Part shown: positions 22,356 to 32,677 of the stretch, piece after piece
Layout: each line of letters begins with the position of its first letter
Numbering within the stretch: the first letter of the stretch is position 1
NCBI GenBank assembly: GCA_027600665.1
Contig: JADGJL010000023.1
Location: 1 to 64,000 of the forward strand
DNA: 64,000 nt
Reading direction: 5' to 3'
DNA from: Irineochytrium annulatum
Lineage: Eukaryota > Chytridiomycota > Chytridiomycetes > Chytridiales > Chytridiaceae
Position numbers and translations under genes: made by a program
The notes under the pieces: generated by a model
The model's input: only the letters and a program-made list of their open reading frames with translations
The model's database searches: none
What the model was told of the DNA's origin: nothing

Positions 22356-24145
22356 ATGTCTTTCCGGATGGCATGGGGCAAGTTCCCCCCCGAGTTTATG
22401 GCGAAAGCCAGGGAGCAGCTCGCTGTAGCTTTGAACAAGGGCGATAAGCCGGCAAATATCGTGGATCACATCGACGTGAAGGAGCTGAACATGGGAACTA
22501 AGGTGAGGATGATCACCTCCGTCGTGGTCTAACAACCACAGCCGCCAGATTTGGAGATCTTGGAGATAGGGGACTTGGCGGAAGAGAGGTTCAGGGGCAT
22601 CTTTAAATTGGTCTATACGGGGGACGCGTCTGTAGTTTTACAGACTAAAGTGCAGGTTTATGATGATTGCATACGATGGCGTGCTAACGAGGGCAGGCCA
22701 ATCCACTGAGTCAGCCGATACACAAGGGCCATATTCACACCAATTTTGGGATGCTCGCTGCTAATTTGCCACTCGTTGTTCCCATGAGGTTACGAATCAG
22801 TAATTTGAAGCTTCGTGGCATCATCGTCCTCGTCGTAGACAAGGTCAAAGGCATCACTTTGGTCTTCAAAAATGACCCCTTGGAGAAAGTTGACGTAAAC
22901 TCTACGTTCGATAACATCCCGAATATTCGCCGATTTCTGCAAAACCAAATTGAAGGGCAACTACGAAAGATGTTTCAGGAGGATTTGCCACAGCTTATCC
23001 ACAATCTTTCTCTAGTGCTCATTCAAAAGAAAGACGGCGAGGGGAAGTCTTTGCCGTTAAATGGTCACGATAATGTCAGCAATCCGGAGGTGGCAAGTGG
23101 GATGCCTTTGAACGATAGTGGCTACCACAGCGAAGAGATGGACCGAACGAATCGGCCTCACCATCAGAAGTGGAATGGCAACGAGTTACTTGAGCTGGAT
23201 GGCTACTCATCAGATTCCGAGGCGCAAAACTCCGGATATGTTCTCTACCGAAGTCTGAGTATTTCTGCAAAGGAACACCTTGGCTTGCAACGGCTCTTTG
23301 ATCCGCCCGAGGTCGAAACACTTGGAGCGCCGGTGATTACAGCATACACTCTGAAGCAGAAGCCGTCGTCGGATTTCTCGGTAAGGGGATTAACTGCCGA
23401 AGACGTAAGATTGGAAAGGGAGCAGGCGCCACCCTATTCCGATGCTGGTAGATACTTGCGCAAGCCTTCTATCGAGTCGTCTCCGAGCGTACGAGTCACA
23501 CAATCCGAGTCTGGGATACGCGTGCCGCGATATAACGGCATACACTTGAAGTCGTCTAATGGACTTCTTCGACCTCCGCGCATATCAAGCTCAGCTACGG
23601 TGTCCGATTACATGTCCGAGTCGTCCGAGTTGAACTCCGTGTATTCTGCGCAAAGCTCCCCTGTTCCTGGCACTGGCCACTACCGGATGTCGAGTCATTT
23701 GCATGCGTTCCACTCACCCTCGAGCCCAAGGCCGACGCACGTAGGCTTCGGAGGTTCAGCGACAGCTGGAGAGGAAATCGTGGACCGTGTGGTCTTGCAG
23801 CCGTCGAACAACGAAGTTGCCGCCCACCTTGCTAACTTGATGAACTCGAACCACACAATGTCACCTCATACACACAACCCCGAGCACACCACTTTCCGAA
23901 CCTTCCCGCACACGCAGCCGCGGTCGCCAACACCGGGTGCCGTTTCGCAAGGGGGCAACGCCCGAAGGAGGGTCGGGACGCGAACTGTTAGGAAGTTGCG
24001 CTTGCCAGATGGGATGGTCGTGCCGGGCTTGGGTTCAGCACCTTCGACTCCAGTCATGGATCGTGCGGGATGGGGCTCACCTATTAACGGCCGCTCGCGA
24101 TCCGCCTCTCGTGCGTCGAGCACGCGTTCTCCGAAACCAATTTAG
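22356..24145 (+). CDS. MDM34: ERMES complex subunit MDM34
   Basis: Three exons, 22,356-22,502, 22,542-22,655 and 22,697-24,145, all phase 0, give 569 residues. Introns are 39 and 41 nt with GTGAGG/CACAG and GTTTAT/GGCAG borders and a GCTAAC branch-like site in the second. The N-terminus [14 protein letters not shown] and the block [20 protein letters not shown] are hallmarks of the Mdm34 SMP lipid-binding domain, which occupies about residues 1-200 (ending [11 protein letters not shown]). The remainder is a serine/proline-rich, probably disordered tail with a basic end ([14 protein letters not shown]). Mdm34 sits at the mitochondrial side of ER-mitochondria contact sites and, with Mdm12 and Mmm1, moves phospholipids. 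An in-frame ATG four codons upstream (22,344) is possible; 22,356 is preferred because the family begins MSF. Confidence 0.95.
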
Positions 24146-24361
24146 CGTCTACATTTGTACATATATCTTACATGTATTATAAGATCAAATGGGGTCTCCA
24201 ATCCATTTATTTGCAAAGAGTAGTTGTGTAGCATGCAAACCCGTGTGCAGTATGCATGGCAATAATTAATACTTCATCGAATAATAGGATGATTCAGGGC
24301 ACGTCTAGAGAAGCTATTTACAGCATCAAAAGACTTGCATATTACGTCAAGATACGTAACT

Positions 24362-26459
24362 ATGTTTTTTTGGAGGAGCCAAAAGTCGGTCGCCTTTGGG
24401 GCAGAGAAGTTGGGATCTGCGCGCTCGTACGCAGAATGGATTGAGCGAGCAAAGGAGCTTGACGTGTGAGCGGAGTGACCTGATTCCATGCGTAACTAAC
24501 GAGGAATACGTCAGGGCTAAAGGTTCGGTCTAAGCATAATAACGTCATTTTGAGCATTAGGCAATGATATATGGAAGTTGGATCCCGTGTCCAACATATA
24601 TGATTACAAGCTTATAGGCTATCGCCTCCAGCACTTGCGGCAGGTTAGAGAAGGGAAGGCGGATGTTATGTCGATGATTTACTTGTTGCGCTCCGGTAAA
24701 ATAACCCTGGAATTTTGATTACTGATTTATGGCAGGACTACTTCGCAATCTTGGAGGAATCAACGGTACGCGTGCTTGCAAGCCCGAGTTAACAATTTTT
24801 GTTGCAGACGTTCGGCTCTTTGCACGATCTCTTCTTGGGTAATTATTATGAACATTCCGAATTCGTAACAAACGTGAGAAGGACGAAGAAGCTTATCGAG
24901 GACTACCAAGACGAGGTCGTTTATCAGCTGCACTATATATGCGACAATGAGTTTGAGGAGTTGTCGCTGCCTGTCAAAATCGAGTTCATACACGACACTC
25001 GGCAATCTTTCGGGAGCAGTGCCCTTGTTCTGCTGGGAGGCGCGACGTTTGGTAAGAAGTTTTGGTTTGGGTGAAGGACTTACGTTGCGGACAGGCCTCT
25101 ATCACCTAGGAGTCGTGAAAGCTTTAAACGAGCACAATCTCCTTCCCAGAATTATTTGCGGGTCGTCAGTCGGAGCCCTGATAGCCGCGCTGGTTTGCAT
25201 TCACACCGATGAAGAGCTTCCGGTATGCAGTACGGTTCACATATCATGTTAAGACAATCCTGCAGAGGATTTTCGAGCCCGGGGGTATCGACTTGAAAGC
25301 TTTTGCCCGGAAAAGTTCGAAAGGGAATATCCGACGTAAAATCACGCGCTTTTTGAAAAACGGTACTTTGTTCTGCTTAATGCTGAAAGTAATGCTGGCA
25401 AGGCTACTTAATGGACGTTAAAGTCCTAGAAGATTGCGTTCGCAGCAATGTTGGAGACATTACATTTGAGGTAGTTAAGGAATGGGGAAATCGGTAACAT
25501 TCGATAGGAAGCTTTCCTTGCAACAAAGCGCGTCCTCAATATTACAGTGTCGTCTTCACGGAAAAATGAGGTGCCTCGCTTGCTGAATTACCTAACGGCG
25601 CCGAATGTGGTTTGTACCGCATACGTGCAGCCCTGTCTAAGTGTTAAAGCTTATTTGGAGCGCTGCGTGCGCTTCTGCTCACGTGATCGGTTTGTACGAT
25701 ACTGTGGACCTGCTCGCCAAGGATAGGAATGGAAATATAGTGCACTGGAGCCCTACAGGTTTGGCAATCTCGTTTGGCACGGTGTCTTATGCAAAATAGC
25801 GATTATGTGGTCGGAGACGTCTTCTGAAGGGTGGGTCTCAAATGCCTCGCTCACCTAATTTATTTCAGCGAATCACCGCCTGAATCACGGATGTGTGAGC
25901 TCTTTAACGTCAACCATTTTATCATGTCGCAAGCCAATCCCTATATGACCCCTCTGCAAACGAAAGGCCCTCAATTTCATGAAAAAGGGCTATTTGGACG
26001 GCTGCTCTCATTTGTAGGCTCCGAGATCAAGCACCGCGTGGTCCAGGTATCTCAGAACCGCTTGTAACCCAATTGACAACTGTTTTATTAAGCTCGGGCA
26101 ACTCGGCCTCATACCTTCGGTGATGCGCTCATTTTTCTATCAGCGGTTACAAGGGCATGTGACTATAGTTCCGACATTGACCATGGCGGTATGATGTTTT
26201 CTGGTTGATTTTGCATTCGTTGCTTACGTAGCCGCCTCAGGACATTTACACCCTTTTCTCCAACCCAACGTATGAAACCGTCAACTACTGGGTGTTGAAG
26301 GGCGAGCAGTCTACCTGGCCTTACTTGTCTCTCATAAAAAACAGGATCAACATCGAGAATGCTCTTGATAAGTGCTATCGGAAAATAAAGCGCATGGATG
26401 AAAAGGTCCGGCCAATCACGGCGCCTTCGATGAAGGCGCGCGCTCTTTCGCTATTGTAA
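24362..26459 (+). CDS. Patatin-domain triacylglycerol lipase (Tgl4/Tgl5-like)
   Basis: Fifteen exons reconstruct an uninterrupted 506-residue protein: 24362-24465, 24515-24522, 24555-24695, 24736-24765, 24808-24838, 24882-25051, 25095-25222, 25266-25362, 25403-25470, 25508-25609, 25650-25758, 25800-25830, 25869-26046, 26093-26188, 26232-26459. All introns are GT-AG and 32-49 nt. The N-terminal DUF3336-type region (SYAEWIERAKELD, IYDYKLIGYRLQHL) precedes a patatin domain. That domain shows GGATFGLYHLGVVKAL, the nucleophile elbow GSSVG and the late block FNVNHFIMSQANPY. The family hydrolyses storage triacylglycerol at lipid droplets. Two oddities: exon 2 is only 8 nt, yet needed to give DVAKALGNDIWK in frame, and exon 12 reads WSETSSE where relatives have WIDGSVE, so the catalytic Asp of the Ser-Asp dyad is not seen. 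It is either diverged or inactive. Confidence 0.85.
24515..24522 (+). other. 8-nt microexon of the lipase gene
   Basis: GGCTAAAG lies between a GTGAGC...TCAG intron (24,466-24,514) and a very short GTTCGG...TGAG intron (24,523-24,554, 32 nt). Including it links exon 1 (ending GAC GT) to exon 3 (starting CA TTA GGC) in frame and yields ELDVAKALGND, the expected family sequence. No other GT/AG pair that I tried keeps the frame. Confidence 0.65.
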
Positions 26460-26583
26460 TAAAGCACAAACTCTTGCATCCAAAAAGGCGTCCCCAGGCT
26501 TATTTTAACAACCAACATCATGATTTTGTCACCAACTTAATGTGGGGTATTTTAAATGGTCTATCATCAGAAAATAAAAGTGT

Positions 26584-29313
26584 TTATCCAAAAGTACGCC
26601 CTTGAACAAATTTCTTCACCTCTACCATAACCGCTTGTAAGCCCACCGGATGAACCCGCCGACCCTTTCCACTAAATCTTTTCTCCCAAAGAAGCAAGAA
26701 CCGCTTGTAAAATAACAAAATTTGCGTCAAGCCTGAATGCAAAATACGGGCGCCATTTTGGAAGTTGGGAAAAGCTTGCATAATTGAGACGTTTAGAGAA
26801 CTAATGGCGTTTTTCCAAGCCGCATTAAATTCTGTTGCGATTCTTTCAAAACGATCTGTTAACAAAAGTAAGTTTAGATAAACTGATATGAGACAACCCG
26901 TCTCCAACGTTTCCACATCCTTTTCCATCTCTGCACGAATTACAAACTCTGTTAGGTAGCCAAAAAGCGGCTTAAGTTCTTCCTCGACGAACTCTGCCGT
27001 CTTTCCATCCAAGTTGCTGCTGAAATATGCCTTTTCGTTTTCGAATGAACCTGCCGTGTGCTCCTTTACGAGCGTAAGCACTAAGTATCTCGATGTAACA
27101 AATTACACTCAAGATGGAGACGACAAGATCGTAGTTATTAATCAAAAAGACCAGGCGATCCTTTTCATCTGAAAACTCGGCCGAAATTCTGAATAATAGG
27201 CTCTCTACCTCGTTTCTTAACCGTAGCAGACTACAACCAAGTTGGTATCTATATTTCTTCAGCGCAAACCATTAACGAACCTATTTGAAAGTAAAGCGTC
27301 GTCAAACCCGTCATTTAAAGTCAATATAGAAGCAGCAAATTCTGCATAGCGCCTTATCACCTTCAGAGGATTAGCAAAGAATTCAGATTCTTCCTAGTTA
27401 CATAATGAGGATGAATGTCCTTGATCAAAAGCAGTTTTGATGGGAGGGCCTTGCGCGCGCTTTCTATGTGCATATCTATGATTGCTTGAAACCGTGGCCA
27501 TAACAACATGTTGACCGCGTTCATGAAATTCTCGAGGCACGGTATCCGCCGAGTCTGCATTACCCTCACATTATGCGAGTTTATTCGGATGCACAGAAGA
27601 ACTCCGACCGCATCGACACTCGTATCAACGTATTGTTTTATTGACGCCTGTTTCATTTTCGTTAAAGCGTTAAGACCGTGTCATAAGTGACCTGTATCAA
27701 TTTAACCGTCGCCTCAAACACGTCATTAAAGACGGAACTTATTGTCACATTTTCTGTAGTTTTCGATACTTTCCTTTTCGGTGGAAAGAAGAACTCCGTA
27801 GAAAAGGCGTACTCGGAGGAAGCATTATCCATCAAGAGACGATTCACGCTTTTGAAAATCGCTTCATAGGGGAATTTCTTTGAACATTTAGGCGTAGAGT
27901 TAGGCGTGTCTAATCAGCCGGCGGGCTGACACTTACGAGCTTTTGCTCCTCCGCAATATATCCCAAGATAATTCCAGTATCGAGAGGCGAGAGAACTTGG
28001 ACACGGTCGCCGAGTGTAAAAACGTTTGTTTTGTCCTTTATGGGAATCTTGGCGCTGAATAAGCCTAACAAAAGAAATTAAAGTTCCAGCTCAATGAATA
28101 GAGGAAGTGTAAATTCACACCTCGACGAACACCCTCTTCCGATCCAATCAAATCCAATTTATCTGCTATTACAGCCTTGCTGACGTTAGATATATTCTTT
28201 GCAAAATGTCACACTTGTATTTTTGACATGGATTTGAGGTACTTCTCAAATGATGCGTGAAAGTAGTTGCTGACAGTAACTATATACTGTGACCGGAGCT
28301 CTAATGCGGCTTCGGAATAGCGCTCCATCAAAAACCAGTAAAGCTCCTTAAACTTTAACAGGATATTTTGCTGGATAATGCAAATATTTGTGTTCGGCGC
28401 ACGTAGAGACTCGATCTTCTTCAGCAGGAATTCCCTTATCTTCTCAGCAGCCTACGAACGTTAGTTGCAAACCAGAAGAAGTCGAGCATGCCTTTAGACG
28501 AAGACCTGGAGACCATTAGGAAAGGAAACCCGAAAAAACATACGTTCCAACTCCGGGCCAACGTCCTTCAGGGCGCGGATATGCTTGCCTTTTTGGCTTT
28601 TGACGTATGTCATTTTACGATTTAAGTCTAGCAGGTGTTGAAGAAAGAACTCGTTGACTTCCCCCTCGCAGATCTTTCTGCAACTCGTTAGTCGTAAGCA
28701 CAACGCCTATTAGACAAACATAATTAATTCGGGGCTCACGACAATCCCTTCAAGAATGGCGTTCAGGTCAGATTGCGTACCCTAACGTAAATTAGCTCAA
28801 CCTCGGGGCCGTCATCTACCGTGCGATTCTTCAGTTTAACCGTCATCGTCCGTGAATGGTCCTGCAGAGTTTCGATTTCATCGCTAATCTTCGCGAGATC
28901 CGCTTGGAAGCCCCTCAGAATGCCCTCCATGTTCTCCAACAACGAATCGCAGGTCTAGGAGAATCATCCAGACAAGCCTTAAAATGAATGAGTACCTGTA
29001 TTTGAAAATGTAACCCGGACAGCCCGTCGCTTTGTAGCACATCTCACGCACACATCAAAAATTATTGACGATAATTTTCTTACAATCCTGCACATGGCTT
29101 TCCTGCACCTCGTAGACGTCTCTTTCGATTTCCTTCGCGTACTCTCTCAAATCTACCCCCTGGTACCTTTAGGCTTATTAAATAGAGAGAAAGTACTTTG
29201 GCCAACGCGTCCCGGACTAGAAAGTCCTCTTGAAACTCCACAATTCGATCTGAAGTCTTTCAGATGTCACGAGAGCACACGCTGAGCTGACCATCCACGG
29301 CCCGGAAATCCAT
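26584..29313 (-). CDS. VPS52: GARP complex subunit VPS52
   Basis: A many-intron gene on the minus strand, ATG at 29,311-29,313 and stop at 26,584-26,586. Exon 1 is 22 nt (29,292-29,313, MDFRAVD). Splicing with a GTCAGC donor gives DDRIVEFQEDFLVRDALAK, then GVDLREYAKEIERDV and QDYVLQSDGLSGLHFQIQ, the coiled-coil N-terminal Vps52 region. Later exons carry EGEVNEFFLQHLLDLNRKM (28,494-28,703) and the C-terminal SIMQAFPNFQNGARIL (26,584-27,081). These match the Vps52/Sac2 family in order. Vps52 is a core subunit of the GARP tether that captures endosome-derived vesicles at the trans-Golgi. Several middle exons (27,100-28,200) were recognised only in part, so total length is not given. Its start codon is only 9 bp from that of the divergent exostosin ORF. 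Confidence 0.85.
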
Positions 29314-29322
29314 TTAGAGAGG

Positions 29323-30585
29323 GTGAAACAATTGCGGCATTTCAAATTCCACTCGATGCTCACCATCTATCATTACGACATCCCGCGCAACCTGCTACAC
29401 AACTGGAATGCCAGCTGCCCCGTTGACATGTATTACATGGAACAACTTTGGCCGCGCATGCTCCAGGAGTCCCCATTCTATACGCGCATTGGTGCTTCTG
29501 CCAACTTTTACCTGGTGCCTCAATACTCGACGTGCCTCTATCACCACTGCGTCTTTGCGGAGCAAAAGGTTCCGGATGTATGCAAGGAAGCAAGTGCGCG
29601 GTATCTGAATTGTATCAAGCCGATCCTTCAAACTCGGCTGATGATTATAAAGCGATCCTTGACCATGTATCTCAATCGTTGCCCTTTTGGAATATCACGG
29701 GTGGGACGGATCACTTGTTTGTTTTCCCATGGGACCAAGCTTCAGAGGTGTTAGGGTGGGATCATCCGGTTCGGCACCGAATTCAATCAGCTATTCACAT
29801 GTCAACTCTGGGGTCGATCATTAAGTACGAAAACTTTGATCCTCACAAGGTGATGATTTGGTGGCGTTTGGGTGCAATTGACACAGGAAAAGGACGTCGT
29901 CATACCGCCATTCGCGAACTTTACCAAACCGTTGAAGATGTTCCCGGATGCTCGAATGCTTTCACATCTGTACGACTCGGTTGCATGGATGCTCCAGTCA
30001 CCGTTGATGGCTAAGGTCGGACAGCATGCGCATGAGTTGTTACAAAGCGCAGCCTGGACTGATTGGCGCTTTCGCCTGCGACCGTATTTTGCGTACTTCC
30101 GAGGAACTATCAAGGAAGACTTCCGTTATAGTCATGGAGTGAGGCAATATATACGAGAGTTGGGCCGCCTTTTCCCGGAACGATACCATGTGTTCGAAGG
30201 GCATTCGGCCAGGTACTGGGAGGAACTAGGAGATGCAACGTTTTCCCTGTGCCCGTCGGGGTGGAGCTCATGGAGCCCTCGATTATATGACAGTATTGTG
30301 TGCGGTGCTATTCCTGTGGTGTTCGCGGACGGAATTGAGCTACCTTTTGAGCGGAATATCGACTATTCTTCATTCGCCGTTAAGGTGCCCAACGCGAACG
30401 TTGGGGCGATGGATGCCGTTTTGTCAGCAGTTTCTGATGCTTCTATTGCGGCGAAGAAAATGAATATGTTACAAATTAGGCACCATTTCGTGTGGAACGT
30501 CCCACCCATACCCGAGGACGCATTTTACATGTCTGTCAAGCAATTGGAAAGAATTCGGGGTCGTAAACCATTTATAATATCGTAA
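29323..30585 (+). CDS. Exostosin-family (GT47) glycosyltransferase
   Basis: Three exons: 29,323 to about 29,600, one ending at 29,849, and 29,893-30,585. The second intron (29,850-29,892, GTGATG/AAAAG) is secure and joins DPHK to DVVIPPFANF. The first splice, near 29,592-29,655, is ambiguous but must move frame from CKEA to ILDHVSQSL. Family features: IYHYDIPRNLL near the N-terminus, NFYLVPQYSTCLYHHC, GGTDHLFVFPWD, and the sugar-nucleotide site SLCPSGWSSWSPRLYDSIVCGAIPVVF. Such enzymes transfer sugars in the Golgi; the acceptor cannot be told. No N-terminal signal anchor precedes the domain: the ORF starts about 15 residues before it, and VPS52 begins just upstream. It may therefore lack membrane anchoring, or have an upstream exon antisense to VPS52. 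The Met at 29,356 (MLTIYHY) is an alternative start. Confidence 0.8.
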
Positions 30586-30628
30586 ACTGCGCAAAACTAC
30601 AATAATAACATCATGTATCAAGTATTGA

Positions 30629-31931
30629 CTATGTCTCCTCGGGAGCCTCCTTCGGCTCCACCTCCGGTTCCCCCGCTGAGCTTTCATATCTCTCCTTAAT
30701 CTTCTGAGTCCATTCCTCAACCGATTTCCCCCCAAGGATGGCAACAATGACAATAGTCATGTTGTCACATCCAATACCCCCCAATTCAGAGTCGCTCGCC
30801 AAGCATTTGTCCATCACATCCTCGGCAACCTTTTCCAAACTCAAGCCGTTAGCCACACCCCTCCGAACAAAATGTACAACGGCCTCGTTGGACATGCAAT
30901 CCCAAATACCTTAAATACGTTAGTTATCGCAACGTTTCTTAACAAGAAAAAAGAAATGCTCACCGTCACACGCAATCACCATGAACTCATCTTCGTCTAA
31001 ATCTATTTTCTTCTCAATAATGTCAGGATCGCACGTCACGATCTGCCGCTCAGCAGGCAAATTTTGATTCTGTTTAAATTCAAAATCGCCAATAGCTCTC
31101 GAAAGCGCTAGATTGCCTAAATCCTTTATTAAAATCAAACAATGAAATGTACACTATACCATTGACGCGACCAAATTCGACATATCCACCTCCTTCCCTA
31201 ATTCGCGAAGATTCCTCTGATAGAAAAATTAGTACAAAAGATATGCAGATGGTTTCTGAACCTGGATTCAACGGCTTATGATCATGTGATAACGGAAACG
31301 CCTTCCCGTTCGCCGATAAGATCGCCCGAGAGTCGCCCGCGTTTCCACAGTAGAGCATCCAATCGTCCGTTACCAGAGTCATGACAGCAGTACATCCCGA
31401 AGGATCACTTAGATACTCAGGGTCTAAATGCCATTCAGATCATTAGTTTAAATCAACCATAAACCAAGCCAAAAAAAAAAAACGGGCCTAACCATTTTTA
31501 AGCAGCTGATCGGTTTGCAAAAACCCGTTCTTGATCGCTTCCTTGTAGCTCCCCGCTTTAAACTTCTCATCGGCGGCGATGTATCTGTGAAGATTCCTGC
31601 CGCTGTATTTCGCCACCGTCGCGCCCCCATGACCATCGTACACCGAGAAAAACGATATCCGCTTCCGAGGATTCGCTTCCGGGTCTGTCTCGGCAAGAAG
31701 GTCCAACAGGGTAGTGTGGGCATCCTCCATAGCTGTTAACACTCACCCGTTAATACACGCCTAAATCACCAAGAGACCGACTTATGCGCCATCCCTGCAT
31801 GCTGCTGGCCCCATAATAGAACCGCTCATCCCTCCCGCTTGTTGAGTGCTTTTCCGTGACAGGCTGATTTCGCACGTATTAGTTTGACCACCTCGATCAA
31901 TATAGGCTACCTCTGACAGCGTCTGCCCCAT
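30629..31931 (-). CDS. PP2C-type protein phosphatase (Ptc2/Ptc3-like)
   Basis: A multi-exon gene on the minus strand. Exon 1 (31,911-31,931) encodes MGQTLSE, with a Gly2 context suited to N-myristoylation. Exon 2 (31,782-31,863) ends [10 protein letters not shown], exon 3 (31,493-31,732) reads [13 protein letters not shown] and FSVYDGHGG, and exon 4 (31,262-31,423) has [12 protein letters not shown] and [10 protein letters not shown]. Later exons give [37 protein letters not shown] and [12 protein letters not shown]. These supply the metal-binding aspartates of the PPM family. The product is a Mg/Mn-dependent Ser/Thr phosphatase; relatives Ptc2/3 turn off Hog1 MAP kinase and checkpoint kinases. 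The C-terminus is an acidic tail ([13 protein letters not shown]). The neighbouring exostosin gene converges on it, with 43 bp between stop codons. Confidence 0.92.
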
Positions 31932-32677
31932 AGTATGCTAGCCCCCGACGATCAACCTAGGCGCTATATAAACGAAGAAGGTCAGAAAGCAGCAGTCCGG
32001 AAGTAAGCGGGAGGCACCAAGGCAAGAATCGGCCTCGCCCCTCCTCGACCAGTTCCCTTGCACGCATCGGAAGATATGCATGGGGGACGAGCCATCCACC
32101 CGCGCATCCAACAGATCCGTGCCGGACGTGCAATATCTGGACATCGCTGATGGCCATTCGTACACGGTCTCCATGATCCATCCGCGAACCCACATCCAGC
32201 CCGCACATCCATACTGCTAAGCCTAAGTCGCGGCAGTAGGCGCATGCGGCATGCGCACAACGGCGCTACGCGATGACGGATCCGCATACCTAGAGATGAG
32301 AAAGTTGGCGAAAAAAGACGGTAATGGAGGTTGCACACGCAATCAGTTGACTGCCCCCTACAAGGTGGAACTTACGATTGGGGCTGAGACGCATTCGACG
32401 ATACTTCAGTTGGCCCCCTATTAATTATCTTGTTTTCTCTTCTTCCTTCTTTTTCTTTCCTTTTTTTTTTTTTGGGATGTGCGTCCTTGTCTCGTGTCAC
32501 GCTCTTCCCCGTCACTATTTGTAAACAATGCTCTAATTTATGCGTTTTCCATCTTCCAGTCAACTATCTACAGCACTGGAGTTCCTTAAGGTGAAAACAA
32601 GTGTACCGGAGCATATTCAGAGCAATAGAAAATGCCCTCATGAATTTCTTTCATTTCTCTTGACGCACCATGTTTTT
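31932..32677. other. Intergenic region between PP2C start and SPB1 stop
   Basis: Minus-strand ORFs up to 118 codons (31,982-32,338) overlap each other in three frames without recognisable content. A pyrimidine-rich tract (ttttctcttcttccttctttttctttcc with a run of T, about 32,430-32,475) lies in the middle. On the minus strand this is the promoter side of the phosphatase; nearer SPB1 it would hold that gene's 3' UTR. Confidence 0.5.

Noticed and set aside
24464..24830. Lipase gene as a pseudogene with two frameshifts
   Set aside because: A first reading suggested frameshifts after exon 1 and near 24,766. A microexon and a missed intron at 24,839-24,881 restore the family sequence (LFARSLLG-TKKLIEDY) completely.
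31938..32338. Three overlapping minus ORFs between PP2C and SPB1
   Set aside because: Short, mutually overlapping, without motifs or splice partners; more likely promoter/UTR sequence.
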